The notes: generated from the letters alone by a model not told the origin. 64,000 nt of DNA from Microvirga arvi (GCF_016892765.1 NZ_JAFEMD010000032.1:1-64000); one strand, 5' to 3'; counted from the first letter of the stretch, positions 16,713 through 26,212 are shown. Made by a program: numbers and translations.

Positions 16713-18917
16713 ATGACGAACTTCACCAATTTCCGCTTCGAGACCGACGCCGACGGCATTGCGCTCGCGACCTGGGACATGCCGGGACGCTCCATGAACG
16801 TGATCACTCCCGAGGTGATGGGCGAGCTGGAGCAGATCATCAAGACGGTTGCGGGCGATGAGGCCATCAAGGGCTGCGTGATCACCTCCGGCAAGGAGGC
16901 GTTCTCGGGCGGCGCGGACCTCACCATGCTCCAGGGGCTCGGCGCGGAATATGCGCGGCTTGCCAAGGAGAAGGGCGAAGAGGCTGCGATGCAGTTCTTC
17001 TTCGACGAATCCCGCAAGCTCTCGCTCCTCTACCGTCGTCTCGAGACCTGCGGCAAGCCCTTCGCGGCGGCCGTGCACGGCGTCTGCCTCGGCGGCGCCT
17101 TCGAGCTGGCGCTCGCCTGCCATTTCCGCGTCCTGTCCGATGTGGATTCCACCCGCGTCGGCCTGCCCGAAGTGAAGGTCGGGCTCTTCCCCGGCGCCGG
17201 CGGCACGCAGCGCGTGGCGCGCCTCATGCAGACGGGCGACGCCCTGCAGATGCTGTTCAAGGGCGAGCAGATCCGCCCGCTCATGGCGCGCAACATGGGG
17301 CTCGTGCATGCGGTCGCGCCGCGAGACGGGATCGTGCAGGCAGCGAAGGACTGGATCAAGGGCGGCGGCTCCGCCGTCGCGCCCTGGGACCAGAAGGGCT
17401 ACAAGCTGCCGTCCAACAAGGTCTATTCCGCCGCCGGCATGCAGATCTGGCCGCCGGCCAACGCCATCTACCGCCGCGAGACGCAGGACAACTACCCGGC
17501 GATCCGCGCGATTCTGGAATCCGTCTACCAGGGACTCCAGCTGCCGATGGATCTGGCGCTGAAGGTCGAGTCGCGCTGGTTCGCCAAGATCCTGCGCTCG
17601 AAGGAAGCGGCGGCGATGATCCGCACGCTCTTCATCTCCATGCAGGATCTCAACAAGGGTGCGCGCCGGCCCAAGGACGTGCCGCCCACCAGCCTCAAGA
17701 AGGTTGGCGTCATCGGCGCTGGCTTCATGGGCGCCAGCGTGGCCTATGTCACGGCCAACGCGGGACTCGAGGTCGTGCTCATCGACCGCGATGTCGAAGC
17801 GGCCGAGAAGGGCAAGGCGCATTCGCACAAGCTCATGTCCGACCAGATCATGAAGGGCCGCGCCAAGACGGCGGATCGGGATGCGCTGCTCGCGCGCATC
17901 ACGGCATCGGCCGATTACGGCGACCTGAAGGATTGCGATCTCGTCATCGAGGCCGTGTTCGAAGATCCCAAGGTGAAGGCGGAAGTGATCCAGAAGGTCG
18001 AGGCCTCGATCCGTCCCGACTGCATCTTCGCCTCCAACACCTCGACCCTGCCGATCTCAGGTTTAGCCCAACAGTCGAAGAAGCCTGACCAGTTCATCGG
18101 TATCCATTTCTTCTCGCCGGTCGAGAAGATGATGCTCGTCGAGATCATCTTAGGAAAAGAGACGGGGGACAAGGCGCTTGCCACCGCGCTCGATTACGTG
18201 CGCCTGATCAAGAAGACGCCGATCGTCGTCAACGATTCCCGCGGGTTCTTCGCCAACCGCTGCGTGCTCGCCTACATCCTCGAAGGGCACCTCATGCTGA
18301 CCGAGGGCGTGCCGGCGCCGATGATCGAGCAGGCCGGCAAGCAGGCGGGCATGCCGGTCGGTCCGCTGTCGCTCAACGATGAGGTCGGCGTCGATCTCGG
18401 CCTCAAGATCCTGCGCGCCACCAAGGCACAGCTGGGCGATGCCGCCATCATCCCTGAGCAGGAGCAACTGCTTGCCACGCTCGTGGAAAAGGAAGGGCGA
18501 TTTGGGCGCAAGAACCGCAAGGGCTTCTACGATTATCCGGAAGGCGCGCCGAAGCGGCTGTGGCCCGGGTTGAAGGACCTGCAGGTGAACCCGGCGGCCG
18601 AGCTCATCGACATGGACGAGTTGAAGCAGCGCCTGCTCGTGACGCAGGCTCTGGAGGCCGCACGCACCGTCGAGGAGGGCGTCGTCACCGATCCGCGCGA
18701 GGCGGATGTGGGCTCCATCCTCGGCTTCGGCTTCGCGCCCTATACGGGCGGCGCGCTGTCCTACATCGACTTCATGGGAGCCAAGGTCTTCGTGGAGTTG
18801 TGCCAGAGGCTGCAGGCCAAGCACGGCGACCGCTTCACGCCGCCGAAGCTGCTCCTCGACATGGCAGCGAGCGGTGAGACCTTCTACGGTCGTGCCGCTG
18901 CGAAGAAGGCGGCGTGA
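16713..18917 (+). CDS. bifunctional enoyl-CoA hydratase/3-hydroxyacyl-CoA dehydrogenase
   Basis: A 734-residue FadB/FadJ-type protein. Residues about 10-200 are the crotonase domain (SGGADLTMLQG; VHGVCLGGAFELALACHFR), which hydrates the enoyl-CoA. From about 325 comes the NAD-binding fold VGVIGAGFMGASVAYV, then the catalytic region IGIHFFSPVEKMMLVEII, and the C-terminal dehydrogenase domains with PGRFLxx-like DSRGFFANRC and GRKNRKGFYDY. It oxidises 3-hydroxyacyl-CoA to the ketoacyl-CoA used by the adjacent thiolase. GGGAGGACAGG immediately before the ATG is a good ribosome binding site. Confidence 0.93.
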   Translation: MTNFTNFRFETDADGIALATWDMPGRSMNVITPEVMGELEQIIKTVAGDEAIKGCVITSGKEAFSGGADLTMLQGLGAEYARLAKEKGEEAAMQFFFDESRKLSLLYRRLETCGKPFAAAVHGVCLGGAFELALACHFRVLSDVDSTRVGLPEVKVGLFPGAGGTQRVARLMQTGDALQMLFKGEQIRPLMARNMGLVHAVAPRDGIVQAAKDWIKGGGSAVAPWDQKGYKLPSNKVYSAAGMQIWPPANAIYRRETQDNYPAIRAILESVYQGLQLPMDLALKVESRWFAKILRSKEAAAMIRTLFISMQDLNKGARRPKDVPPTSLKKVGVIGAGFMGASVAYVTANAGLEVVLIDRDVEAAEKGKAHSHKLMSDQIMKGRAKTADRDALLARITASADYGDLKDCDLVIEAVFEDPKVKAEVIQKVEASIRPDCIFASNTSTLPISGLAQQSKKPDQFIGIHFFSPVEKMMLVEIILGKETGDKALATALDYVRLIKKTPIVVNDSRGFFANRCVLAYILEGHLMLTEGVPAPMIEQAGKQAGMPVGPLSLNDEVGVDLGLKILRATKAQLGDAAIIPEQEQLLATLVEKEGRFGRKNRKGFYDYPEGAPKRLWPGLKDLQVNPAAELIDMDELKQRLLVTQALEAARTVEEGVVTDPREADVGSILGFGFAPYTGGALSYIDFMGAKVFVELCQRLQAKHGDRFTPPKLLLDMAASGETFYGRAAAKKAA

Positions 18918-18928
18918 GCTGCCTTAAA

Positions 18929-19052
18929 CCCTCTCCCCTTTGCGGGAGAGGGTGACCTGCGTAGCAGGTCGGGAGAGGGGCCGTGTCCGCCCGCTGACTT
19001 CCCCTCTCCCGGCTCACTTCGTTCGCCACCCTCTCCCGCGGAGGGGAGAGGG
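18929..19052. repeat. palindromic repeat before the DinB gene
   Basis: The arms CCCTCTCCCCTTTGCGGGAG (18929) and CTCTCCCGCGGAGGGGAGAG (near 19032) are complementary, with an inner pair GGAGAGGGG/CCCCTCTCC and a small hairpin ACCTGCGTAGCAGGT. Its right half recurs at 21-76. It reaches to 17 bases before the next start codon, so the AAGGGGG ribosome binding site abuts the repeat. Confidence 0.8.
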
Positions 19053-19068
19053 CAAAAGGGGGCTTTCC

Positions 19069-19578
19069 ATGAAACCGCATTTCGCCATGATGGCGGGCTA
19101 CAATGCCTGGAGCAACGAGCGCCTCTATGAGGTTGCCGCGCAACTGTCCGATGCGGATTACCGCGCGGATCGCGGGGCGTTCTTCAAGTCGGTGCACGGC
19201 ACCCTCAACCATCTCCTCGTTGCCGACCGCATCTGGATGAGGCGGTTCTCGGGAGACGGGGAGGCGCCGAACCGCCTCGACGCGATCCTGTTCGAGGACT
19301 TCGCTGAACTCCGTGCCGCGCGCGAGAGGGAGGATGCGCGGATCGTCGCCTATGTCGACGGCCTCTCCGAAGCCGATCTCGTGGGGCGCTTCCGCTACCG
19401 CACGATCACGAACCCTACCGATGTCGAGCAGCCACTGGCGCCGGCCCTGACGCATTTCTTCAATCATCAGACGCACCATCGCGGACAGGTGCATTGCCTG
19501 CTCACCGGCTTCGGCCTCGATGCGCCGTCCCTCGATCTCATCCTGTTTCAGCGCCAGACCGGGATGGGCCTGTCGTGA
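19069..19578 (+). CDS. DinB family protein
   Basis: A 169-residue four-helix-bundle protein of the DinB/YfiT type. The metal-binding histidines of the fold are recognisable: H in VHGTLNHLLVADRIW near residue 47 and the pair HFFNHQTHHRGQ near 131-140. DinB-like enzymes include metal-dependent thiol transferases, but the substrate here is unknown. Translation is started at the ATG at 19069 because the frame upstream is only translated repeat. The stop codon overlaps the GTG start of the next gene, implying coupling. Confidence 0.87.
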   Translation: MKPHFAMMAGYNAWSNERLYEVAAQLSDADYRADRGAFFKSVHGTLNHLLVADRIWMRRFSGDGEAPNRLDAILFEDFAELRAAREREDARIVAYVDGLSEADLVGRFRYRTITNPTDVEQPLAPALTHFFNHQTHHRGQVHCLLTGFGLDAPSLDLILFQRQTGMGLS

Positions 19579-20123
19579 ACCTCTGGCTGCGCCTCATTCA
19601 GCTGATCCTTGCCTCCTTTGTCCGGCCGAAGCTCGATCCGGTGCGGGACGTGTCGCGCCTGACCTTCCGTGTCTGGCCGCACGACCTCGACACGTCGCTC
19701 CACATGAACAACGGGCGCTATTGGACGCTCATGGATCTCGGCCGCACCGACATCATGATCCGCTCGGGCCTGTGGCGGCCGATCCTCAGGAACGGCTGGG
19801 TGCCGGTGGTGGGCGCGGCACAGATCCGCTTCCGGCGGGAGCTCCGGCCGTTTCGCGCCTTCACCCTGGAGACGCGCATCCTCACCTGGTCCGACACCCA
19901 TGTGGTGATGGAGCATCGGCTGGTCTCCTCGTCGAAGGACGGCAGTCCGATCCTCAACGCCATCGCCCTGGTGAGGGCAGGGCTCTATGACCGCCGGAGC
20001 CGAAAATTCGTCTCGATGCCCCGCCTGCTGGAGGAGGTCGGGGTCCGGGCTGAAGCGCCGGCAGCCGCTCCCGAAGTCGAGGCCTTTCTCACGGCGGAAG
20101 AGACGTTGAAGACCGCGGCCTGA
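19575..20123 (+). CDS. acyl-CoA thioesterase family protein (hotdog fold)
   Basis: A 182-residue thioesterase-like protein. The hotdog motif region HDLDTSLHMNNGRYWTLMDLGR carries the conserved HxxN(N)GRY signature of 4-hydroxybenzoyl-CoA thioesterase-like enzymes. The start is taken as the GTG at 19575, overlapping the dinB stop codon (GTGA) and giving VNLWLRLIQLIL. The hydrophobic N-terminus could associate with the membrane. It would hydrolyse an acyl thioester of unknown chain. Confidence 0.85.
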   Translation: MNLWLRLIQLILASFVRPKLDPVRDVSRLTFRVWPHDLDTSLHMNNGRYWTLMDLGRTDIMIRSGLWRPILRNGWVPVVGAAQIRFRRELRPFRAFTLETRILTWSDTHVVMEHRLVSSSKDGSPILNAIALVRAGLYDRRSRKFVSMPRLLEEVGVRAEAPAAAPEVEAFLTAEETLKTAA

Positions 20124-20177
20124 TGGTTCAAGGTGGGGCATCGCCGTTGAAGGCCTGAACAACCCCGAATCGGACCC

Positions 20178-20801
20178 ATGCCTCGCATCATCGATTATTA
20201 CTTCTCCCTCGTGAGCCCCTGGGCCTATATCGGTCACGCGCCCTTCATGGAGATCGCGCATAGGCATGGGGTCGAGGTCAACCATAAGCCTGTCTTCCTC
20301 GGCCGGGTCTTCGCCGAAACAGGCGGTCTTCCGCTCGCTCAGCGCCATCCGGCACGGCAGCGCTATCGAATTCTGGAGCTTCAGCGCTGGCGCGACAAGC
20401 GCGGCCTGTCCTTCAACATCACCCCGAAGCATTGGCCCTTCGACGTCAACCTCGCCGACCGCTTCGTGATCGCGATCAACGCCTCAGGCAAGAGCCCGGA
20501 TGCCTTCCTGCGCCGCGCTTTCGCTGCTGTTTGGGAGGAGGATCGCAATCTCGCGGATCCGCTGGTTCTCGCGGAGCTGGCGGAGCAGGCCGATCTCGAC
20601 TCGTCGTCGCTGATGGATGTGGTCACCGGCAGCACCACCGAGGCGATCTACGCCCTCAACCTGGAGAATGCGGTTGCCGCCGACGTCTTCGGCTCCCCGG
20701 CCTATGTGCTCGACGGCGAGGTGTTCTGGGGGCAGGATCGGCTGGAACTCCTCGATGATGCGCTGAAAAGCGGCCGCTCGCCCTACACGCCGAACCCGTA
20801 A
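20178..20801 (+). CDS. 2-hydroxychromene-2-carboxylate isomerase (DsbA-like fold)
   Basis: A 207-residue protein of the kappa-class glutathione transferase/HCCA isomerase family. It starts with DYYFSLVSPWAYIGH, where the serine replaces the DsbA active-site cysteine and binds glutathione, and ends with SPAYVLDGEVFWGQDRLELLDDAL. Family members isomerise 2-hydroxychromene-2-carboxylate in naphthalene breakdown, but many genomic copies have no aromatic pathway nearby, as here. It lies close behind the thioesterase and six bases before the racemase gene, so co-transcription is likely. Confidence 0.88.
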   Translation: MPRIIDYYFSLVSPWAYIGHAPFMEIAHRHGVEVNHKPVFLGRVFAETGGLPLAQRHPARQRYRILELQRWRDKRGLSFNITPKHWPFDVNLADRFVIAINASGKSPDAFLRRAFAAVWEEDRNLADPLVLAELAEQADLDSSSLMDVVTGSTTEAIYALNLENAVAADVFGSPAYVLDGEVFWGQDRLELLDDALKSGRSPYTPNP

Positions 20802-20807
20802 GTCACT

Positions 20808-21506
20808 ATGCAGACCATCGGGCTGATCGGCGGCATGAGCTGGGAAAGCTCGGCCGAATATTATCGCATCATCAATCAGGAGGTGAACCGGCGGCTCGGC
20901 GGCGTGCACTCGGCGCAATGCCTGATGTGGTCGGTCGATTTCGACGCGATCAAGCGGCTCCAGCACGACGGTGAATGGGATCGGCTGGCCGAAGCCATGC
21001 AGGAGGCAGCACTGCGCCTGGAGCGCGGCGGCGCGAGCTTCATCGTTCTGTGCACCAACACGATGCACCGCCTGGCCGATGCGATCTCCTCCGCTGTCAG
21101 CATCCCGCTGCTTCACATCGCCGATCCCACGGCTGAGAAGATCAAGGCCGCGGGTCTGCGAAGGGTTGGCCTTCTCGGCACGGCCTTCACCATGGAGCAG
21201 GATTTCTACAAGGGTCGGCTGCGGGGGAGCCATGGCCTCGACGTGATCGTGCCGGATGAGGACGACCGCAGGATCGTCCACGAGATCATCTACAAGGAGC
21301 TGGTGCTCGGGCACGCCAGGCCGGATTCACGCCAGGCTTATCGCGAAATCATCGCGCGCCTGATCGAACGCGGCGCGCAGGCTGTGATCCTCGGCTGCAC
21401 CGAGATCATGCTTCTCGTGTCGGAGGAAGACAGCGCCGTACCTCTGTTCGACACCACGACGATCCATGCTGTGGCGGCGGTGGATTGGGCGTTGAAATCT
21501 GCGTGA
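20808..21506 (+). CDS. aspartate/glutamate racemase family protein
   Basis: A 232-residue cofactor-independent amino-acid racemase. The two catalytic cysteines are in FIVLCTNTMHR (about residue 83) and AVILGCTEIMLL (about 194), each followed by the family Thr. The N-terminus MQTIGLIGGMSWESSAEYY is typical of the YgeA-like branch. It probably interconverts L- and D-aspartate, glutamate or a related amino acid. It begins six bases after the isomerase stop. Confidence 0.9.
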   Translation: MQTIGLIGGMSWESSAEYYRIINQEVNRRLGGVHSAQCLMWSVDFDAIKRLQHDGEWDRLAEAMQEAALRLERGGASFIVLCTNTMHRLADAISSAVSIPLLHIADPTAEKIKAAGLRRVGLLGTAFTMEQDFYKGRLRGSHGLDVIVPDEDDRRIVHEIIYKELVLGHARPDSRQAYREIIARLIERGAQAVILGCTEIMLLVSEEDSAVPLFDTTTIHAVAAVDWALKSA

Positions 21507-21513
21507 CACGCTC

Positions 21514-21600
21514 GTCATGGCCGGACTTGTTCCGGCCATCCACGTCTTCAGAACCACTACGTGCACAGACGTGGATCACCGGAACAAGGCCGGTGATGAC
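21514..21600. repeat. inverted repeat of the GTCATGGCCGG family
   Basis: The ends are GTCATGGCCGGACTTGTTCC and its near-complement GGAACAAGGCCGGTGATGAC, with CCACGTCT/AGACGTGG inside. It is the same kind as the innermost element of the 1.2 kb nest (1298-1385). It lies between two convergent genes. Confidence 0.75.
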
Positions 21601-21616
21601 GTGGAGGAGGTTGCCT

Positions 21617-24600
21617 TTACTCCGCCGCCACCTTCGTGGCACGCCATTGCGTCAGCAGCGCGCGCAGGGCCGCGGGCTTCAGCGGCTTGTTGAGAACGTG
21701 GATGTTCATCGCCGCCGCCGCGTCCCGCACGGCGGGCGTGCGGTCGGCGGTGACGAGCAGGGCCGGCATATCCACCTGGGTCTTCCAGCGCAGGGCCTTG
21801 ATGACTTCGAGCCCGTCGGTTTCGTCCAGGTGATAATCGGCAATGATCACCTCCGGCAGGCCCTTGCTTGTGCGCAGGGCCTGATGCGCGCTCTCGAGGT
21901 CGGACGCGGTCCAGACCTCGCATCCCCAGCCCGAGAGCAGAAGGCGCATGCCCTCCAGAATGGCCGGCTCGTTGTCGATGACGAGCACGCGCAGGCCCGA
22001 CAGCACGGTCGCAGGAGCTTTCGGCGGCTCGGGAGCTGCGGCCGTGGCCGGAAGGGCGGCGACCACAGGCACCTCGACACGGAACACGGAGCCGCGTCCC
22101 ACTTCCGAGTTCAAGGTGATCGGATGCTTGAGGACGCGTGCGATTCGCTCGACGATGGAGAGCCCGAGCCCTAAGCCTCGCGCGACCTTCATGCCCTGGT
22201 CCAGACGCTGGAACTCGCGGAAGACGACACGCTGCTTCGAGGCCGGGATGCCGAGACCCGTATCCCAGACTTCAAGCAGGATATGTCCGCCGCGTCGGCG
22301 CCCGCCGACGAGCACACGGCCCGTGGGCGTGTACTTGATCGCATTGGAGATCAGGTTCTGCAGCAGGCGCCGCATGAGGCGCCGGTCCGAGCGCACCGTC
22401 AGCGAGGAGGGAATGAAGGTGAGCTTGAGGCCCTTGTTCCGGGCGACAGGCTCGAACTCGCGCTGCAGCTGGCGGAACAGCTCGTCGATGCGGAAGCTCG
22501 ACCATTGCGGCTTCATCGCGCCGGTATCGAGGCGCGAGATGTCGAGAATGGCGGTCAGAATCTCCTCGACCGCATCCAGCGATGCATCGATGTTCTCGGC
22601 GAGCGTCACATCGCCGGCTTCGCGATCCCGCTCCACGAGCGAGGTCGCATAAAGGCGGGCAGCATTGAGCGGCTGCAGGATGTCGTGGGAGGCGGCGGCA
22701 AGGAAGCGAGTCTTCGAAATGTTGGCCTCGTCAGCCTCGGCCTTCGCGTTCCTGAGCGCCTCGTTGAGGCGCGTGAGCTCCTCGGTTCTCTCGCGCACGC
22801 GCTGCTCGAGGGTCTCGTTGGCGCGGCGGCTCGCCTCTTCGGCCAGAACGGTTTCGGTCACATCCGTGTAGGTAGTGACGTGACCGCCGTCGGGCAGCAG
22901 GTTCGAGCGGATCTCGATCACCTTGCCGGAGGGATAGAGCCTGAGGCGCACCGGCTCCACGTCATGCCGGAAGGAATGAAGGCGGGCCTCGACCAGATCT
23001 TCGATTCGGCCTGGTCCGTAGGATCCGCGCGCGGCATTGTAGCGAACGATCTGCTCCATGCCGATTCCCACCTGCACGAAATTGGGCGGCATGTCGTAGA
23101 GGTCGAGGAAAGCCTGATTCCAGGCGAGCAGGCGCAGGTCGCCGTCGATGACCGTGATGCCCTGCTTGGCGTAGTTCAGCGCATGCTGGAGCAGATCGCG
23201 GCTGTGCTGGATCGCAGCCGAGGCGTCGTCGAGCAGCTTGAGCGCCGCCTCCGTGGAGACGGTGCGGCGACGCAGCAGCAGCGACAGGGCAAGACGCGAG
23301 GAGGCGGTGCCGATGGCCGAGGCCAGCAGGTGCTCCGCATAGCGCAGGAGATGGATGTCGGCCTCGGCACGGACCTCCAGATTCTGGCCGCGGCTGTGAG
23401 CGAAGCCTTCGAAGGAGCGGGCCGTCCGCTCTTCGCCGAGATAACGGGCGACGGTTGCGCGCAGCTCGCCGACGCTGACGCTGGCGCGGAACAGGCGGAA
23501 GCTGGGGGCGACGGAAGCGGCAGCCTCACCGAGAAAGACGTTTGCCTGGATCTGCTCCATGGCCGTCACCGGCCGCCACAGGGAGAAGACGATGTAGCAC
23601 AGGATGTTGAGCGACAGGCTCCAGATGACGCCGTGGGTGAGTTGAGGCAGATCGACACCGAACAAAGCCGTGGGCTTCAGCGTCGTGATGCCGAAGGGGC
23701 CGGTGACCACCACATCCGACCAGAACACGCCGTCCCAGACGAGGCTCGGCAGAAGCAGCGTATAGGCCCAGGTGAGGAAGCCGACGACGAGGCCGATGCT
23801 GGCACCGAGCGCCGTGCCTCGCGACCAGATGAGCCCGCCGAGAAAGGCCGGCGCGACCTGCGCGATGGCGGCAAAGGACAAAAGGCCGATGGCTGCAAGC
23901 GCCGCCTCTCCGGAGGCGCGGTAATAGAGATAGCCAAGGAGGATCACGAGGACGATGGAAACCCGCCTGACGCCGATCACGAAGCTGCCGGGGTCGATGC
24001 CCGCAAAGGCGCGCCGCCGCAGCACGATGGGCATGACGAGATGGTTCGAAATCATCACCGCCACCGCAACGGAGTCGACGATGACCATGGCGGTCGCTGC
24101 CGAAAAACCGCCGAGGAAGGCAATGACGGCCAGCGTCCCGGCCTTGTCCGTCAGCGGCAGGGCCAGCAAGGTCATGTCCCGATCGATGGCTCCCTCGGGA
24201 AACGATGCCATTCCTGCAAGCGCGATGGGAACGACGAAGAGATTGATGAGGATGAGATAGAGCGGAAACAGCCAGGCCGCCCGTTTCAGATCGGCGATGT
24301 CATGGTTCTCGACCACCGTCACGTGAAACTGACGGGGAAGCAGAAGGGTGGCGCAGGTGGAGAGCAGGATCAGGGTGAGGTAGCTGCCGAACCCGGAGGT
24401 CGTCCCCATCAGGTTGGAGCTTGTGCCCTGCTCGTTGAGGCGCTGAACGATGCCGTCGTATCCATCGAACATCACGAAGGTGATGTAGCCGCCGACCATC
24501 AGGAAGGCGACGAGCTTCACCAGCGACTCGAGCGAGATGGCGACCAGCAGGCCGTTCTGGTGCGCCGTGGCATCCGTGTGTCGCGTGCCGAACGCGACGG

Positions 24601-25126
24601 CGAAGCCCGCCAGCACCAGGGCAACGACGAGCGCCAGATCGCCGAGGAAGGGGAGCTGCGACAGTGATGATCCGCTCGCGGTGTTCAGGAAGACGTCGAG
24701 CGACGACGAGACGGCCTTCAGCTGCAGGGCGATGTAAGGCACCGAGCCGATGAGGGCGATCAGGCTGACGAGGGCTGCCACCCGTTCGCTCTTGCCGTAG
24801 CGGGCGGCCACGAAATCGGCGATGGACGAGATGTTCTGGGTTTTCGCCACGCGCACGATCCGGGCCACCAGCGGATGGCCCAGTCCGATCACCAGGATCG
24901 GGCCGATATAGATGGCGAGAAAGTCGAAGCCCGAGCGGCTGGCAAGCCCGACCGATCCGAAGAAGGTCCAGGAGGTGCAGTAGACGGCGAGCGCAAGGGC
25001 CGCAATCGTGGAACGGGCCGGTCCTTGAACGAAGCGCCGCCCCCAATTGTCGCCCCAATAGGCGACCGTGAACAGGAAGCAGAGATAGACCAGCGCCGAC
25101 AACACGACGGCCCAGGTGGCGACCAT
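21617..25126 (-). CDS. sodium:solute symporter-like hybrid sensor histidine kinase
   Basis: A 1169-residue membrane protein. Residues 1 to about 500 are a multi-helix sodium:solute symporter-type domain (GSVGLASRSGFDFLAIYIGP; FLGGFSAATAMVIVDSVAVAVMISNHLVMP). A PAS-like sensor is near 650-770, a HisKA helix with ASHDILQPL at about 808-816, an ATPase with N-box NLISNAIKYTPTG and G-box WDTGLGIP, and a receiver domain with the phospho-acceptor in IIADYHLDE near 1093. This is the CbrA-like layout, in which a transporter-like domain is fused to a kinase. Start 25126 follows a GAGGG site. No cognate response regulator gene is adjacent. Confidence 0.9.
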   Translation of the reverse strand: MVATWAVVLSALVYLCFLFTVAYWGDNWGRRFVQGPARSTIAALALAVYCTSWTFFGSVGLASRSGFDFLAIYIGPILVIGLGHPLVARIVRVAKTQNISSIADFVAARYGKSERVAALVSLIALIGSVPYIALQLKAVSSSLDVFLNTASGSSLSQLPFLGDLALVVALVLAGFAVAFGTRHTDATAHQNGLLVAISLESLVKLVAFLMVGGYITFVMFDGYDGIVQRLNEQGTSSNLMGTTSGFGSYLTLILLSTCATLLLPRQFHVTVVENHDIADLKRAAWLFPLYLILINLFVVPIALAGMASFPEGAIDRDMTLLALPLTDKAGTLAVIAFLGGFSAATAMVIVDSVAVAVMISNHLVMPIVLRRRAFAGIDPGSFVIGVRRVSIVLVILLGYLYYRASGEAALAAIGLLSFAAIAQVAPAFLGGLIWSRGTALGASIGLVVGFLTWAYTLLLPSLVWDGVFWSDVVVTGPFGITTLKPTALFGVDLPQLTHGVIWSLSLNILCYIVFSLWRPVTAMEQIQANVFLGEAAASVAPSFRLFRASVSVGELRATVARYLGEERTARSFEGFAHSRGQNLEVRAEADIHLLRYAEHLLASAIGTASSRLALSLLLRRRTVSTEAALKLLDDASAAIQHSRDLLQHALNYAKQGITVIDGDLRLLAWNQAFLDLYDMPPNFVQVGIGMEQIVRYNAARGSYGPGRIEDLVEARLHSFRHDVEPVRLRLYPSGKVIEIRSNLLPDGGHVTTYTDVTETVLAEEASRRANETLEQRVRERTEELTRLNEALRNAKAEADEANISKTRFLAAASHDILQPLNAARLYATSLVERDREAGDVTLAENIDASLDAVEEILTAILDISRLDTGAMKPQWSSFRIDELFRQLQREFEPVARNKGLKLTFIPSSLTVRSDRRLMRRLLQNLISNAIKYTPTGRVLVGGRRRGGHILLEVWDTGLGIPASKQRVVFREFQRLDQGMKVARGLGLGLSIVERIARVLKHPITLNSEVGRGSVFRVEVPVVAALPATAAAPEPPKAPATVLSGLRVLVIDNEPAILEGMRLLLSGWGCEVWTASDLESAHQALRTSKGLPEVIIADYHLDETDGLEVIKALRWKTQVDMPALLVTADRTPAVRDAAAAMNIHVLNKPLKPAALRALLTQWRATKVAAE

Positions 25127-25194
25127 AGGCGTGAACCCTCGAAAAAAGAGGAATAGCTTTAGCCGGTTAAGGCTTGGAGCGCCACTGCGGGGCG

Positions 25195-26109
25195 CTACAG
25201 GCCCCTGTCCCACTCGGGCTCCGGCGCAAAGCGCCGGGCGAGGAATTCGACGAAGGCCCGGACCTTCGCAGGAGCCTGCCGGCCTGAGGGAAGGACTGCG
25301 TGGATGCCGAGCCCATAGGTCGGATGGCCGCCGAGAACCGGAACCAGGGTGCCTTCGCGCAAGCTGTCGCCGACGATGAAGGTGGGCTGATAGATCAGGC
25401 CCTGTCCAGCCACGGCCGCCGACAGCAGGGCATCGCCATTGTTGGCGCGAAGATTTCCCTGCACCGGCACGGTGATCTCGCCATCAGCGCCGAAGGCCCA
25501 GCGGCTCGCACCGACGGCGCTCGGCAAGGTGTAGCCGAGGCAGTTGTGACGGGCGAGATCCTCCAGGCTCTGCGGGGTGCCGTGCTCCTTCAGATAGGAG
25601 GGGGCGGCGCAGACCATCGTCCGGCAGGGGGCCAAACGTCGGGCGACGAGGCTCGAATCCTTCAGCCGGCCGATGCGGATCGCCAGATCCCACCCTTCCT
25701 CGATCAGATCCACAAAGCGGTCGGCAAGGCCGAGATCGAAGGAGACCTCTGGATGGAGGCGGTTGAACTCGGGGATGGCCGGAGCGATGTGCCGGAAGCC
25801 GAAGGTGAGGGGCACATTGAGCCGCAGCACCCCCTTAGGCTCGATGCGCTCCAGGCTCGCGGAGGCTTCCGCCTCCTCGATCTCGCCCAGGATGCGCTCG
25901 CAGGCCGCGAGATAGTTCCGGCCGCCCTCCGTCAGCATCAGCTTGCGGGTGGAGCGGTGCAGCAGCTTGACCCCGAGCCTCTCCTCAAGGGCGGCCACAT
26001 GCTTCGTCACCATGGTCTGGGACAGGTTGAGCGCCCGCGCCGCCGCCGAGAAGCTGCCTAAGGCCGCGACGCGAACGAAGACCTGCATGCTGGTGACGCG
26101 GTCGAGCAT
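25195..26109 (-). CDS. LysR family transcriptional regulator
   Basis: A 304-residue regulator. The N-terminal winged helix (MQVFVRVAALGSFSAAARALNLSQTMVTKHVAALEERLGVKLLHR) is followed by a LysR substrate-binding domain from about residue 90. The gene is divergent from doxX, with a 103-base shared promoter region, so control of doxX and the VOC gene is the natural guess. The sequence resembles the AaeR/DsdC-like subgroup that often controls neighbouring oxidoreductases. The effector is unknown. Confidence 0.9.
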   Translation of the reverse strand: MLDRVTSMQVFVRVAALGSFSAAARALNLSQTMVTKHVAALEERLGVKLLHRSTRKLMLTEGGRNYLAACERILGEIEEAEASASLERIEPKGVLRLNVPLTFGFRHIAPAIPEFNRLHPEVSFDLGLADRFVDLIEEGWDLAIRIGRLKDSSLVARRLAPCRTMVCAAPSYLKEHGTPQSLEDLARHNCLGYTLPSAVGASRWAFGADGEITVPVQGNLRANNGDALLSAAVAGQGLIYQPTFIVGDSLREGTLVPVLGGHPTYGLGIHAVLPSGRQAPAKVRAFVEFLARRFAPEPEWDRGL

Positions 26110-26212
26110 GAACTAATCTCATTCCAAGAGTGTGAACTGATATTCTGCGTAGACGATTATCATATTCCTGGTTTGAGATCATATGAGATCATCCATTCAG
26201 GAGATTGTCCTC

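Noticed and set aside
18940-19068. Longer N-terminus for the DinB protein
   Set aside because: The extra residues are translated palindromic repeat; the ATG at 19069 has a proper ribosome binding site. The same reasoning removes 35087-35215 from the aldehyde dehydrogenase.
22283-24667. 794-codon plus-strand frame opposite the hybrid kinase
   Set aside because: It is a mirror of the kinase gene caused by high GC third positions. It has no domain, and its composition is rich in Arg, Gly, Glu and His.
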